55,346 nt of DNA from Pseudomonadota bacterium (lineage in GTDB: Bacteria > Pseudomonadota > Alphaproteobacteria > Reyranellales > Reyranellaceae), in the NCBI GenBank assembly GCA_018240685.1, contig JAFEFG010000020.1, forward strand, positions 1 to 55,346, given 5' to 3'. Of this stretch, positions 17,728-30,963 are shown in pieces. Position 1 is the stretch's first letter; every line of letters begins with the position of its first letter. The position numbers were made by a program, and so were the translations under genes. A model generated the notes under the pieces. The model was given only the letters and a program-made list of their open reading frames with translations, was not told the DNA's origin and made no database searches.

Positions 17728-18738
17728 ATGCCACCGGCGCCACTCAAGCTCCTGCTTTCCGCTCACGCGTTGCGTACCTGGGGACCGCGTGTCGAGGCCT
17801 CGGTTCCTGCCGGCAGCCTTTCCTTCGTGACGGCCGAGGAGGCCCTCGCCGCGGATGCGCCCTGCGATGCGGACATCGCTTTCATGACCCGCGAGGTCAC
17901 CGGCCGCTCGAGCAAGGACAATCCGACTCCCGAGCTTCAGGGCTTCGATGCCGTGGTGCGCGCCGCGCCGCGTCTCAAGTGGCTGCAGATCCATCCCGCC
18001 GGTGCGGAGCGGCCGATCTATCGCGAGCTGCGGGCGCGGGGAATCAAGGTCACCACGGCCTCGGGCGCGACCGCGGTGACGGTGGCGCACAGCGTCCTGG
18101 GCGCGGTGATCGCCCTCAACCGTCGCTTTCCACTCCTGGCCGACGCGCAGCGCCGCCACGCTTGGGAGCCCAGGCTCGGCGACCGTTCGCCACGCGATCT
18201 CAAGGGTCAGCGGGCCGTGATCGTGGGCATGGGGCCGATCGGCCGCAACATCGCCGCGCTGCTGAAGGTGCTGGGCATGGTGTCGGTCGGGGTCCGGCGT
18301 AGCGCCGAGCCGGCGGAGCCGTTCGAGGCGGTGGTGCCCTATGGACGCCTGCAGGAGGTTCTGCCGACGGCCGACTGGCTGATCCTGTGCTGCCCCGCCT
18401 CGCCGCTCACGCGCGGCATCGCCAATGCCGAGGTCTTCGCTGCGCTTCCCCAGGGGGCGCATTTCGTCAATGTCTCGCGCGGCGAGATCGCGGTGGAGAA
18501 GGACGTGATCGCGGCGCTTGGCGGTGGCAGGCTGGGCGGCGCCTATCTCGACGTGTTCGAGAAGGAACCGCTCGATCCGGCCTCGCCCCTGTGGGACATG
18601 CCCAACGTCATCGTCTCGCCGCATACGGCCAGCCATTCGCAGGGCCAGAACGAGGCGATCTTCGACATCTTCCTCGACAACCTCGCCCGCTTCCGGGACA
18701 GCCGGAACCTGCGCAACGACGTGGACGATCTCGGCTAG
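17728..18738 (+). CDS. D-isomer specific 2-hydroxyacid dehydrogenase
   Basis: This 336-residue NAD(P)-dependent dehydrogenase reduces 2-oxoacids or oxidises 2-hydroxyacids. The Rossmann motif is VGMGPIGRNIAALL, and the catalytic triad is visible as NVSRGE (Arg), FEKEPLD (Glu) and SPHTAS (His). The arrangement resembles glyoxylate/hydroxypyruvate reductase-like members. It begins 12 nt after hyfI, so it may be transcribed from the same promoter, though a functional link is not evident. Its stop codon overlaps that of the convergent regulator gene by 4 nt. Confidence 0.88.
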   Translation: MPPAPLKLLLSAHALRTWGPRVEASVPAGSLSFVTAEEALAADAPCDADIAFMTREVTGRSSKDNPTPELQGFDAVVRAAPRLKWLQIHPAGAERPIYRELRARGIKVTTASGATAVTVAHSVLGAVIALNRRFPLLADAQRRHAWEPRLGDRSPRDLKGQRAVIVGMGPIGRNIAALLKVLGMVSVGVRRSAEPAEPFEAVVPYGRLQEVLPTADWLILCCPASPLTRGIANAEVFAALPQGAHFVNVSRGEIAVEKDVIAALGGGRLGGAYLDVFEKEPLDPASPLWDMPNVIVSPHTASHSQGQNEAIFDIFLDNLARFRDSRNLRNDVDDLG

Positions 18739-19577
18739 CTCTTCGCCGCCAGGCTGCGGAACAGCGCGTCGCTGCGCTCGTCGGCGGGGAAGAAGTTCTC
18801 GATGCGGACTTCCTGCAGGGTGACATCCTGCGGTGTGCCGAGGGTAGCGATGGTCGTGAACACCGAAAGTGCCTTGCCGCCGACGATGTAATCGGTGGTC
18901 AGGACCGGCTGCGGCCGCTCCTCGAAGCGCAGCTTTCGGATGGAAGCCGGCACGTCGGGATAGGCCATCACTTCCTCGATGAAGGCCAGCGCCTTGGGCT
19001 CGCCGCCATCGGCCAGGATCTCGGCGTAGGTGGTCGAGACCAGATAGCGGATCACTTCTTCCCAGTTGGCGAGCTTGGGCCGCAGCGCCTTCGGATCGAG
19101 CAGCCAGTGCAGCAGGTTCGGCCTCTTCCCCGGAGGCGGGGGTGGTGGCGGGCCCTCGAACAGGAAGATCGTGAAGGCGTTGGCCGCTTCGTTGGCCTGC
19201 AGGAGGTTCCACAGCCGGTCGATGACCACGGCCGGATAGGGCTCCTGCTGCTTCAGCATGCGGTCGATCGCCTGGCGCACCGGCGCCAGTTCGGGTGCGG
19301 CGAGGTTGCTCTCGCGATAGATCGGCGCGAAGCCCGCCGCCAGCAGCATGGCGTTGCGCTGCCGCAGCGGCACGTCCAGCGCCGCGGAAAGCTGGATCAC
19401 CATCTCGCGGCTGGGCCGGGCGCGGCCCGATTCGAGGAAGCTCACGTGCCGCTGCGACACGCCCGATTGCAGGGCGAGCGCCAGCTGGCTCGCCCCGCGG
19501 CGGCGGCGCCAGGTCCGCAGCATGGGGCCGAACAGGTCGGGCTGCGAGGCGGTGCTGGGGAGAGTTGGGCTCGGCAT
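18735..19577 (-). CDS. XRE-family transcriptional regulator with MmyB-like domain
   Basis: This 280-residue cytoplasmic regulator has an N-terminal helix-turn-helix (residues about 17-75; RRGASQLALALQSGVSQRHV and SFLESGRARPSREMV) followed by the MmyB-like ligand-binding domain (about 100-275; PAVVIDRLWNLLQANEAA and the LTTDYIVGGKALSVFTTIA segment). MmyB-type domains are PAS-like and bind fatty-acid-type or other small ligands. A run of seven prolines (about residue 145) marks an unusual linker. It is divergent from the thioesterase gene with 229 bp between them, so that gene is a plausible target. Confidence 0.87.
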   Translation of the reverse strand: MPSPTLPSTASQPDLFGPMLRTWRRRRGASQLALALQSGVSQRHVSFLESGRARPSREMVIQLSAALDVPLRQRNAMLLAAGFAPIYRESNLAAPELAPVRQAIDRMLKQQEPYPAVVIDRLWNLLQANEAANAFTIFLFEGPPPPPPPGKRPNLLHWLLDPKALRPKLANWEEVIRYLVSTTYAEILADGGEPKALAFIEEVMAYPDVPASIRKLRFEERPQPVLTTDYIVGGKALSVFTTIATLGTPQDVTLQEVRIENFFPADERSDALFRSLAAKS

Positions 19578-19806
19578 GGGCCCGAGACTAACACCGCCGC
19601 CGTCGGGCCGCCGATTACCTTACGCGTAATTGCCCGGGCATCGCTCACGGGCGAAGTCCTACCCGACGCAGCCGTTCCACGGAGGTTGCCGGGACCATCC
19701 CGTCCGGTCGCCTGCCGCGCGGCGGCGGCGCGGATCGTGGCTGATGTCGCGGTTCGGGAGTATCCCGGTCGGCGCCACGACACGGCCAATTGAGGAGACG
19801 CGCGCC

Positions 19807-20202
19807 ATGGACAAGCTTCAATTCCTGAACGACCACCCGTTGCCCTTCGCCAAGGTGCTGGGGCTGAGGTTCGTCGCCGCCAGCGAGACGGGCGTGAAGG
19901 CGGAGATGGTCGTCCGGCCGGAGCTCTGCACGCGGCCGGACATCCTGCATGGCGGGGCGATCATGGCCTTTGCCGACACGCTGGGGGCGGCGGCGACGGT
20001 CCTGAACCTGCCGGAAGGCAAGGGCACGACCACGATCGAGAGCAAGACGAACTTCGTCGGCCCGGCGCCGGTGGGGACGACCGTGACCGGCGAAACGACG
20101 CCGGTGCATCGCGGCCGGCGCACGCAGGTCTGGCAGACCCGCGTCACGACCGCGGAGGGCAAGCTCGTGGCGCTCGTAACCCAGACCCAGATGGTGCTTT
20201 AG
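19807..20202 (+). CDS. PaaI-family hotdog thioesterase
   Basis: This 131-residue protein has a single hotdog fold that hydrolyses acyl-CoA or aryl-CoA thioesters. The segment RPDILHGGAIMAFADTLGA contains the HGG motif and the catalytic Asp of the PaaI/YbgC-related group; TTIESKTNFVGPAPVG follows as expected. The ATG at 19807 is preceded by GAGGAG, and starting here gives the usual family length, while upstream in-frame codons have poor codon bias. The gene is convergent with the gyrB-linked small gene, with a hairpin between. Confidence 0.87.
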   Translation: MDKLQFLNDHPLPFAKVLGLRFVAASETGVKAEMVVRPELCTRPDILHGGAIMAFADTLGAAATVLNLPEGKGTTTIESKTNFVGPAPVGTTVTGETTPVHRGRRTQVWQTRVTTAEGKLVALVTQTQMVL

Positions 20203-20208
20203 GCCCAT

Positions 20209-20228
20209 CGGGCGGGGCCGGCCGCCCG
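20209..20228. terminator. Hairpin between convergent genes
   Basis: Arms CGGGCGG/CCGCCCG with a 6-nt loop lie exactly between the thioesterase stop (20202) and the stop of the minus-strand exported-protein gene (20229). No T-run is present on either strand, so bidirectional termination is a guess from position and stem strength. Confidence 0.4.
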
Positions 20229-24448
<4,220 letters not shown>

Positions 24449-24452
<4 letters not shown>

Positions 24453-25567
24453 ACCCGCATCGGCATGAGGACGTAGAGCGCGCTTTCGTCGGCACCGTCG
24501 CGCACCAGGGTGGGCGAGCCGGCGTCGGCCATCAGGAAGCGCGCCTCCGAGCCGGCGATCTGCTCGGTGATGTCGAGCAGGTAGCGCGAGTTGAAGCCGA
24601 TCTCGATCGGGGTGTCCTGGTACTCGACCTCGATCTCTTCCGTGGCGCTGCCGGCATCGGGGCTGGTCGCCGAGAGCGTGACGACGCCCTTGCCGACGGC
24701 GAGCTTGATGGCGCGCGACTTCTCGGTCGAGATGGTCGAGACGCGGTCGACGGCCTGCGCGAATTCCTTGCAGGGCACGTTCAGCACCTTGTCGTTGCCG
24801 GTCGGGATCACCCGCTCGTAGTCGGGGAAGGTGCCGTCGATGAGCTTGCTGACCAGCGTGATGTTGCCGCTGGCGAAGCGGATCCGGGTGTCGGAGAGCT
24901 CGATATCGACCGAACCGTCGCTTTCGTCGAGGAGCTTGCGCACCTCGCTCACCGTCTTGCGGGGCACGATCACGCCCGGAATGTCGCCGGCACCCTTGGG
25001 CATCGGCACCTCGACCCGGGCCAGCCGGTGGCCGTCGGTCGCCACGCCGCGCAGGACTTCCGTCCCGCCGGCCTTGGCGGTGTGGAAATAGATGCCGTTC
25101 AGGTAGTAGCGCGTCTCCTCGTTGGAGATGGCAAAGCGCGTGCGGTCGATGATGCCCTTGAGGTCGGTGGCCGGCAGCTGGAAACGGTGCGGCAGGTCGC
25201 CTTCGTTCATGGCCGGGAAGTCGGCCGGCGGCAGGCACTGCAGCGTGAAGCGCGAGCGGCCGGCCCGGATCACCAGGCTGTTGCCGTCGGCCGCCGTCTC
25301 CAGCTCGACCTGCGCCCCGTCAGGCAGCTTGCGGACGATCTCGTAGAGCGTATGGGCGGGCGCCGTCGTCGAGCCGGTCTTGGCGGCACTCGCCTCGACG
25401 GTCTCCGTGATGGCGAGGTCCATATCGGTCGCCGCCAGGCTCAGCCGGCCCTTCTGGGCGGTGATCAACACGTTCGACAGGATGGGGATCGTGTTCCGAC
25501 GCTCGACGACACTCTGGACATGGGCCAGGGCCTTGAGAAGGGCCGCCCGCTCGATCGTCAATTTCAT
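24449..25567 (-). CDS. dnaN: DNA polymerase III beta sliding clamp
   Basis: DnaN forms the dimeric ring that tethers DNA polymerase III. The 372-residue sequence begins MKLTIERAALLKAL and contains RNTIPILSNVLI and, at the C-terminus, ALYVLMPMRV, the classic clamp ending. The ATG at 25567 is chosen because it begins the first conserved strand; an in-frame upstream extension carries no family sequence. It lies downstream of dnaA, but a strong terminator after dnaA means it probably uses its own promoter. Confidence 0.96.
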
Positions 25568-25655
25568 GGTTGGGTCGCTGTAATCGGGGCCGATTTGGAG
25601 GTGTTTTCTGGCCCGTCGTGCCAAGGCCGAGAATGCCCCAGCAGAACGGTTGGAA

Positions 25656-25661
25656 AGTATA
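25656..25661 (-). promoter_or_regulatory. Candidate -10 element for dnaN-recF-gyrB
   Basis: TATACT on the minus strand, about 90 nt before the dnaN ATG and downstream of the dnaA terminator, is the best -10-like hexamer in this gap. The corresponding -35 region is poor, so the call is weak. Confidence 0.3.
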
Positions 25662-25730
25662 CCACGGCGGTCGCCCGCCGAAAGCGAATTCGCCCGCTAT
25701 TTGAGGCGTTTAGGCCTGTCTTGGGCCATG

Positions 25731-25756
25731 AAAAACGGGGCCTGTCCGGCCCCGTT
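25731..25756 (-). terminator. Intrinsic terminator of dnaA
   Basis: A 9-bp perfect stem (AACGGGGCC/GGCCCCGTT) with a 5-nt loop ends in five T residues on the minus strand, the last two of which overlap the stem base. It lies 24 nt after the dnaA stop codon and separates dnaA from dnaN. Confidence 0.85.
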
Positions 25757-25779
25757 CCCCATCTCCGTAAAGGATTTTG

Positions 25780-27189
25780 TCAGCCCTGCAACTGACGCTT
25801 GAGCAGCTCGACGTCTTCTGCAATCGAGAGGTCGGAGATCTTGAGCTCCTCGATCTTGCGGACGGCGTGCATGACCGTGGTGTGGTCGCGGTTGCCGAAA
25901 CGCTTGCCGATCTGCGGCAGGCTGAGCGTCGTCAGCTGCTTGGCGAGATACATCGCCACCTGCCGCGGCCGCGCCACCGAGCGGGCCCGCCGGGGCGAGC
26001 TCATCTCCGCCAGCTTGATGTTGTAGTGGGCGGCCACGCGCTGCTGGATCTCGTCGACCGTGATCTTGCGGTCGGCCTGGCGCAGCAGGTCGTGCAGGAC
26101 GTCCTGCGCCATCTCGACCGTGATCTCGCGGCCGATCAGCTGGCCGTGGGCGACGACACGGTTCAGTGCACCCTCGAGCTCGCGGATGTTGGTGTTGATC
26201 TTGTGGGCCAGGAACTCCAGCACCGCATGCGGCACCGGCACGCGCGCCGACTCGGCCTTGGTCTGCAGGATGGAGAGGCGCAGCTCGTAGGTCGACGAAT
26301 GGATGTCGGCCACCAGTCCGCTTCCCAGGCGCGAGCGCATGCGCTCTTCGATGTCCTGCAGCTCCGACGGCGGCTTCTCCGACGACAGCACGATCTGCTT
26401 GTTCTGCTCCACCAGCGAGTTGAAGGTGAAGAAGAACTCGTCCTGGCTGGCCTCTTTGCCGCAGATGAACTGCACGTCATCGACCATGAGAACGTCGACG
26501 TTGCGGAACAGCTCCTTGAACTGGCTGGTGCTCTTGGTCCGCAGCGCCTGGATGAAGCGGTTCACGAAGCTCTCGGCCGTGAGGTACAGCACTCGGGTCT
26601 TGGGATCGCGCTCGCGGATGGCGTGCCAGATCGCATGCATCAGGTGCGTCTTGCCGAGGCCGACGCCGCCGAAGATATAGAGCGGGTTGCGCTCCGGCAG
26701 CGGACGATCCTGCTCGGCGATGTTGCGTGCCGCCGCGTAGGCGAATTCGTTGGGCTTGCCGACCACGAAGTTGGCGAAGGTGTAGCGCGCCTCCGGACCC
26801 TGGAAGGTCTCGTCCGCTCCCCGGCCGATCGACGGGCCGAGCCGCGGCATCGGCTGCTGGAAGCTCGACTGCGGCGCCGGCACCGGCGGCATGGCGATGA
26901 TCTCATTGGCCCGGCGCGGCGCCGGCGGCGGGACGAGGTTGACCTCCACGTTGGACACTTCGGGCATGACGGCCTGCCAGTAGGCCAGCACCCGGTCGCC
27001 GTAGTGGCGGCTGACCCAGTCGCGAACGAATCGCGTCGGCGCGTAGAGGCGCAGCTTGCCGGCCTTCAGCTCACCCAGCTCGACCTCGCCAAACCAGGTC
27101 TTGAAGGCCTTGTCGCCGATTTCCTTGCGCAGCCGGTCGCAGACGCGCGTCCATTGCGCTTCCAACTCCTTGCGGCTGCCCTCGTCCAT
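25780..27189 (-). CDS. dnaA: Chromosomal replication initiator DnaA
   Basis: DnaA binds origin boxes and opens the duplex. Domain I starts at LEAQWTRVCDRLRKEIG; a Pro-rich linker follows; domain III has Walker A GGVGLGKTH and Walker B VLMVDDVQF; domain IV has the signature RDHTTVMHAVRKIE. Three in-frame ATGs exist: 27273, 27204 and 27189. The segment from 27273 to 27204 has much lower GC at third positions than the rest and overlaps the rhodanese gene, so it looks non-coding. The ATG at 27189 has GGGAG 5 nt upstream and begins just before domain I, giving 469 residues; 27204 is a close alternative. Confidence 0.95.
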   Translation of the reverse strand: MDEGSRKELEAQWTRVCDRLRKEIGDKAFKTWFGEVELGELKAGKLRLYAPTRFVRDWVSRHYGDRVLAYWQAVMPEVSNVEVNLVPPPAPRRANEIIAMPPVPAPQSSFQQPMPRLGPSIGRGADETFQGPEARYTFANFVVGKPNEFAYAAARNIAEQDRPLPERNPLYIFGGVGLGKTHLMHAIWHAIRERDPKTRVLYLTAESFVNRFIQALRTKSTSQFKELFRNVDVLMVDDVQFICGKEASQDEFFFTFNSLVEQNKQIVLSSEKPPSELQDIEERMRSRLGSGLVADIHSSTYELRLSILQTKAESARVPVPHAVLEFLAHKINTNIRELEGALNRVVAHGQLIGREITVEMAQDVLHDLLRQADRKITVDEIQQRVAAHYNIKLAEMSSPRRARSVARPRQVAMYLAKQLTTLSLPQIGKRFGNRDHTTVMHAVRKIEELKISDLSIAEDVELLKRQLQG

Positions 27190-27213
27190 TTCGGCTCCCG
27201 CCATCGTCTTTTG

Positions 27214-27219
27214 ATTATA
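27214..27219 (-). promoter_or_regulatory. Candidate dnaA -10 element
   Basis: A consensus TATAAT on the minus strand lies 24 nt before the preferred dnaA ATG (27189), in the short gap after the rhodanese gene. The -35 position has no good match. If used, transcripts would have a very short leader, compatible with the 27189 start. Confidence 0.35.
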
Positions 27220-27257
27220 TGCCGTGTCGCTGCCGGAGATCGGTGATTGGAATCGGG

Positions 27258-27722
27258 TCAATTCTGTCTCCATGGAAGTCCTGCCGCTTTCCAGCCTCCC
27301 GCCGTACCGCGCTTGGCCTGCGCGTCCAGCGGCCCCTCGAAGCCGTCCACCACGTTAAGACACGTACTGAAGCCGGCTGCGGTCATCGCCTTGGCCGCGG
27401 CCGCTGAACGCGCTCCACTCCGACACAAGAAAAGGAGCGGAGCATCCTTGTCCGCGATGGCGCTGGAGAGCGTCGCCACGAATTCGGGATTGGGTTGCAT
27501 GCCGGGGAAGATCTGCCACTCCAGCAGCGCCGGCTCCTTGCCGGCCGAGGAAAGATCAGGAAGCCCGACGTAGGTCCACTCCGCGCGCGTGCGAACGTCG
27601 ATCAGCGTCGCGGCTTTGTTCTCATTCAAAATTTTCCAGGCGTTCTTCGGCGACACATCACCGGCGTAGCCGGCGGCGGGAGACACTTCGTACGTGCCGA
27701 CAATCGAGTTGTCTTTCGTCAT
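27258..27722 (-). CDS. Rhodanese-like domain protein
   Basis: This 154-residue cytoplasmic protein has a single rhodanese fold. ATLIDVRTRAEW is the CH2A-like region and FLCRSGARSAAAA the active-site loop with Cys100, which could carry a persulfide. GGWKAAGLPW closes the domain. It sits directly upstream of dnaA on the same strand, with 68 nt between its stop and the preferred dnaA start, so dnaA may be partly expressed from its promoter. The sulfur donor or acceptor is not known. Confidence 0.87.
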   Translation of the reverse strand: MTKDNSIVGTYEVSPAAGYAGDVSPKNAWKILNENKAATLIDVRTRAEWTYVGLPDLSSAGKEPALLEWQIFPGMQPNPEFVATLSSAIADKDAPLLFLCRSGARSAAAAKAMTAAGFSTCLNVVDGFEGPLDAQAKRGTAGGWKAAGLPWRQN

Positions 27723-28223
27723 AGCCCCCGCTCTTCATTTGGCGAGGCAGGGCACTCGCGAGCCGACGATCGATGATCGGGCACACAACGCAATCGAAGC
27801 AGCGAAGAGATTCGGATCGAGCGCCGTTGAGGGGGCGCTGCATTGTCGAGTCTTCGTGATGCTTCAGCGCTGTGAAACTCTCCCTCGTTCGACCTGTCGA
27901 TGAAGAGGAATGCCCCCCGTCTTCATCTGGCTCGCGCTTGAGCGCCCCACGCCCCGTCGCGATGCGCTGACTCTTACCAGACCGTTTCGAGCGCGCAAAC
28001 GATTCAGACGCACAACACCGCACACTATTCAGACTGTTCTCTACCGGAGTCGATTGACAATGCTTTCGAATTGATTCCCCTGCGTGAGCGCGTTGGGAGG
28101 TCTCCCAACATCTTGCGCTCGCCTACGCGCGCGGGACGATAAACGCGAATCGTATGTCTTTCGGCCAATTGCCGACCAAACGATCTTCGCCGAATCCGTC
28201 AAAAAAAATTTCGACGATCTTCG
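27723..28223. other. Low-GC gap between rpsT and the rhodanese-dnaA genes
   Basis: About 500 bp without a convincing gene, visibly lower in GC than the flanking coding DNA, with several short AT-rich tracts. ATTCAGAC occurs twice (28002-28009 and 28027-28034). The gap should contain the promoter for the rhodanese gene. Its position beside dnaA makes it a candidate origin region, but I found no match to TTATCCACA or close variants, so this is not called as oriC. Confidence 0.4.
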
Positions 28224-28256
28224 CAAAAAGAAAACGCCGCTCCGATGGAGCGGCGT
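28224..28256 (-). terminator. Intrinsic terminator of rpsT
   Basis: An 11-bp perfect stem (AACGCCGCTCC/GGAGCGGCGTT) with a 3-nt loop is followed on the minus strand by TTTTCTTTTT, of which the first two T residues overlap the stem base. It lies 37 nt after the rpsT stop codon. Confidence 0.92.
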
Positions 28257-28292
28257 TGCATCTCTTGTCCGAGGGGCTCGACGGTTCGTCGA

Positions 28293-28556
28293 TCAGGCCA
28301 TCGCCTTGATGCGCGCATTGAGTCGCGACACGCGACGTGCGGCGGCGTTCTTGGCAATCACTCGCGCCGCAGCGCCGCGCTGGATCTCCGGCTGGGCCGC
28401 GCGCAGGGCTTCCGCAGCTGCTTTCTTGTCGCCGGTCTTGATCGCTTCCTCGACGCTCTTGAGCGACGTGCGCACGCGGCTGCGCCGCGAGGAGTTCACG
28501 ACGGTGCGCCGCTTGGTCTGGCGGGCGCGCTTCTCGGCCGACTTGTGATTAGCCAT
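28293..28556 (-). CDS. rpsT: Small ribosomal subunit protein bS20
   Basis: This 87-residue basic protein begins [17 protein letters not shown] and has [18 protein letters not shown], both standard for S20, an early 16S rRNA-binding protein of the 30S subunit. It ends [17 protein letters not shown]. Length is normal. Placement between echA and dnaA is common in alphaproteobacteria. A strong terminator follows. Confidence 0.96.
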   Translation of the reverse strand: MANHKSAEKRARQTKRRTVVNSSRRSRVRTSLKSVEEAIKTGDKKAAAEALRAAQPEIQRGAAARVIAKNAAARRVSRLNARIKAMA

Positions 28557-28631
28557 TTGATCCTCATTCCTCGGAAGGGCGCGCTTATACGAGCCGCCCC
28601 GCAGCCGGTCAAGCGGCCAAAACCCGCCGAA

Positions 28632-29411
28632 TCAGCGGTGTTTCCATGCCGCTTTGCGCTTTTCGGCAAAGGCGGCCATGCCTTCGCTGCGATCCGCGAA
28701 GGCGAAGGTTGCATGGAAGGTCCGACGTTCGAACCGTATGCCCTCGGCCAGGCTGGTCTCGAAGGCCCTGTTTACGGCCTCTTTCGCCACCATCGTGGCC
28801 GGCAGGGACATGCCGGCGATCTTCTCGGCCGCCGCCATCGCCTCGTCCATGAGCTGGCCTAACGGCACGACGCGGCTCACCAGCCCGCAGCGCTCGGCCT
28901 CCGCAGCATCCATCATGCGGCCGGTCAGGACGAGGTCCATCGCCTTCGACTTGCCGACGAAGCGCGGCAGCCGCTGGGTGCCGCCGGCGCCGGGGATGGT
29001 GCCGAGGGTGATCTCCGGCTGACCGAACTTGGCGTTGTCCGCAGCGATGATGAAGTCACACATCATCGCCATCTCGCAGCCGCCGCCCAGGGCATAGCCC
29101 GCGACCGCGGCGATGATCGGCTTGCGGACCTGGCTCACCTTCTCCCAGCCGACGGTGATGAAGTCCTGAAGGAAAACGTCCTGGTATGACTTGTCCTTCA
29201 TCTCCTTGATGTCGGCGCCGGCGGCGAACGCCTTCTCGCTTCCGGTCAGCACCATGCAGCCGATGTTGGCGTCAGCCTCGAAAGCGTCGAGTGCCTGGCC
29301 GAGCTCGCGCACGAGATCGGCGCAGAGTGCATTCAATGCCTTCGGTCGATTGAGGCGGATGATGCCGACCCTGTCCTTGGTCTCGACCTGGATGTTTTCG
29401 TATGTGGCCAC
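28632..29411 (-). CDS. Enoyl-CoA hydratase
   Basis: This 259-residue crotonase-fold enzyme hydrates trans-2-enoyl-CoA in fatty-acid breakdown. The oxyanion and catalytic segments are [24 protein letters not shown] (Glu113) and [20 protein letters not shown] (Glu133), so both catalytic Glu residues are present. It starts with GTG at 29411, supported by GAGGAA 7 nt upstream. It is the alphaproteobacterial echA that lies between mutM and rpsT; its conserved position does not imply a replication role. Confidence 0.92.
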   Translation of the reverse strand: MATYENIQVETKDRVGIIRLNRPKALNALCADLVRELGQALDAFEADANIGCMVLTGSEKAFAAGADIKEMKDKSYQDVFLQDFITVGWEKVSQVRKPIIAAVAGYALGGGCEMAMMCDFIIAADNAKFGQPEITLGTIPGAGGTQRLPRFVGKSKAMDLVLTGRMMDAAEAERCGLVSRVVPLGQLMDEAMAAAEKIAGMSLPATMVAKEAVNRAFETSLAEGIRFERRTFHATFAFADRSEGMAAFAEKRKAAWKHR

Positions 29412-29445
29412 GCTTTCTTCCTCCGAACTGATGATCGGTCCTTAG

Positions 29446-30285
29446 TTACCGCTGGCAATGTGCGCAATAGAAGGTGGAGCGCCCGCCCTGAACAAGACGC
29501 TTGATCGGACGGCCGCAGCCCGGCGTCGGGCAAGGCGTTCCGGCCCGATCATAGACGTTGAAGCGGGTCTGGAAATATCCGAGCTCGCCGCCCGGTTGGA
29601 CATGGTCGCGCAATGTCGAGCCGCCGTCGTCGATGGAGCGCAGCAATACCTGCTTCAGCGCGGCCGCAAGGCGCTCGGCTTTTTCCTTCCGCACGGTGTC
29701 GGCTTTTCGCCGCGGCGAGAGGCCGGCGAGATAGAGCGCCTCGCAAGCATAGATGTTGCCGATCCCGACCAGCGTCGTCTGGTCGAGCAGTGCTGCCTTG
29801 ATGGCGGTACGCTTCCCTTTCAGTCGGGCTGCAAGGGCGGCGCCGTCGAAGCTCGCCTCCAGCGGCTCGGGACCGAGGCTTCTGAACAGCTTGTGCGTGG
29901 CGACGCTTTCGTCGGGCACCAGCAGCATCAGCCCGAACCGGCGTGCGTCGTTGAAACGAACCTGCCAGCCGTCGTCCATATCCATCACGACGTGGTCGTG
30001 CCGGTCGAACGGATGGGCTGCGGCGCTTGCCGCATCGTGCAGCGTCATGCGGCCGGACATGCCGAGATGCACGACCAGCGTATGGCCGTCGTCGAGGCGG
30101 ACCAGCAGATATTTCGCGCGCCGGTCGATGGCTCGTACCGTGCGTCCTTCGACCCGTGCCGCGAAGCGCTGCGGCAACGGCACGCGGAGATCCTGCCGGT
30201 GCTGACGGAGCTTGACGATGCGATGGCCAACCATTCGCGGGATCAGGCCCCGCCGAACGGTCTCGACCTCAGGCAGCTCCGGCAT
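29446..30285 (-). CDS. mutM: Formamidopyrimidine-DNA glycosylase (Fpg/MutM)
   Basis: MutM removes 8-oxoguanine and ring-opened purines and cleaves the abasic site. After Met removal the protein starts with the catalytic proline in PELPEVETVRRGL, with the catalytic Glu next to it. RRAKYLL carries the essential Lys, and a C-terminal four-Cys zinc finger is visible (CPTPGC and CAHC). The chemistry requires Met-Pro at the N-terminus, so the ATG at 30285 is fixed; it gives 279 residues. It overlaps the yggS 3' end by 17 nt and is probably co-transcribed with it. Confidence 0.96.
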   Translation of the reverse strand: MPELPEVETVRRGLIPRMVGHRIVKLRQHRQDLRVPLPQRFAARVEGRTVRAIDRRAKYLLVRLDDGHTLVVHLGMSGRMTLHDAASAAAHPFDRHDHVVMDMDDGWQVRFNDARRFGLMLLVPDESVATHKLFRSLGPEPLEASFDGAALAARLKGKRTAIKAALLDQTTLVGIGNIYACEALYLAGLSPRRKADTVRKEKAERLAAALKQVLLRSIDDGGSTLRDHVQPGGELGYFQTRFNVYDRAGTPCPTPGCGRPIKRLVQGGRSTFYCAHCQR

Positions 30286-30955
30286 GTCCGGTCGGACGCT
30301 GTCCGAAAAGCGCGCTGCCGACGCGGACATGCGTGGCACCGAGCCGGACTGCCGTTTCGTAGTCGGCGCTCATGCCCATGCTCAGCTTCGCAAGGCCATG
30401 CCGCGCCGCCATCTTGGCGAGCAGCGCAAAGTGCAGCGCCGGCTCTTCGTCGACCGGCGGAATGCACATCAGGCCGACGACCGGCAGCTTGTGAGTCTCG
30501 CGGCAGGCGGCGATGAACGCGTCGAGATCGGCCGGCAGCACGCCCGCCTTCTGCGGTTCCTCGCCGGTATTGACCTGGATGAAGCATTCCGGCCGCTTGC
30601 CGGCGCGCGCCATCTCCTTGGCCAGGGTCGCGGCGAGCCTGTCGCGGTCGACCGACTGGATGACGTCGAACAGCGCCACGGCCTCGCGTGCCTTGTTGGT
30701 CTGCAGGGGACCAATCAGGTGCAGTTGCAGATCCGGATATTCCGCCTTGAGCGCGGGGAATTTTTCCTGAGCCTCCTGCACTCGGTTCTCACCGAAAACC
30801 CGGTGACCGGCTTGCAGCAGTTCGCGCACGCGGTCGGGGCCGTGGGTCTTCGAGACGGCGACCAGGGTGATGTCGGCCGGGTCACGCCCGGCGGCCCGGG
30901 CGGCTTGGGCGATCTTGGCTTCGACCTCGGCCAGCCGGCCGGCTCCCTCGCTCAT
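30269..30955 (-). CDS. YggS-family pyridoxal phosphate homeostasis protein
   Basis: This 228-residue cytoplasmic PLP-binding protein (PLPBP/YggS family) has no known catalytic reaction and buffers PLP and amino-acid pools. The PLP lysine is Lys36 in LVAVSKTHGP. FGENRVQEAQEK, WHLIGPLQTNK-like LHLIGPLQTNKA and LSMGMSADYETAVRLG are family blocks. The ATG at 30955 begins the usual N-terminus; longer in-frame starts would intrude into the TPR gene. It overlaps mutM downstream. Confidence 0.92.
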   Translation of the reverse strand: MSEGAGRLAEVEAKIAQAARAAGRDPADITLVAVSKTHGPDRVRELLQAGHRVFGENRVQEAQEKFPALKAEYPDLQLHLIGPLQTNKAREAVALFDVIQSVDRDRLAATLAKEMARAGKRPECFIQVNTGEEPQKAGVLPADLDAFIAACRETHKLPVVGLMCIPPVDEEPALHFALLAKMAARHGLAKLSMGMSADYETAVRLGATHVRVGSALFGQRPTGHAGAA

Positions 30956-30963
30956 CGTCCTGC

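Noticed and set aside
25568..25730. Origin of replication between dnaA and dnaN
   Set aside because: The gap is short, GC-rich apart from one -10-like site, and contains no DnaA-box-like sequence.
27204..27273. N-terminal extension of DnaA starting at 27273
   Set aside because: An AGGA site exists, but third positions are much less GC-rich than the rest of the gene and the segment precedes domain I and overlaps the rhodanese gene.
27658..28023. Minus-strand open frame in the rpsT-rhodanese gap
   Set aside because: Codon use and composition do not match local genes, and it overlaps the rhodanese start.
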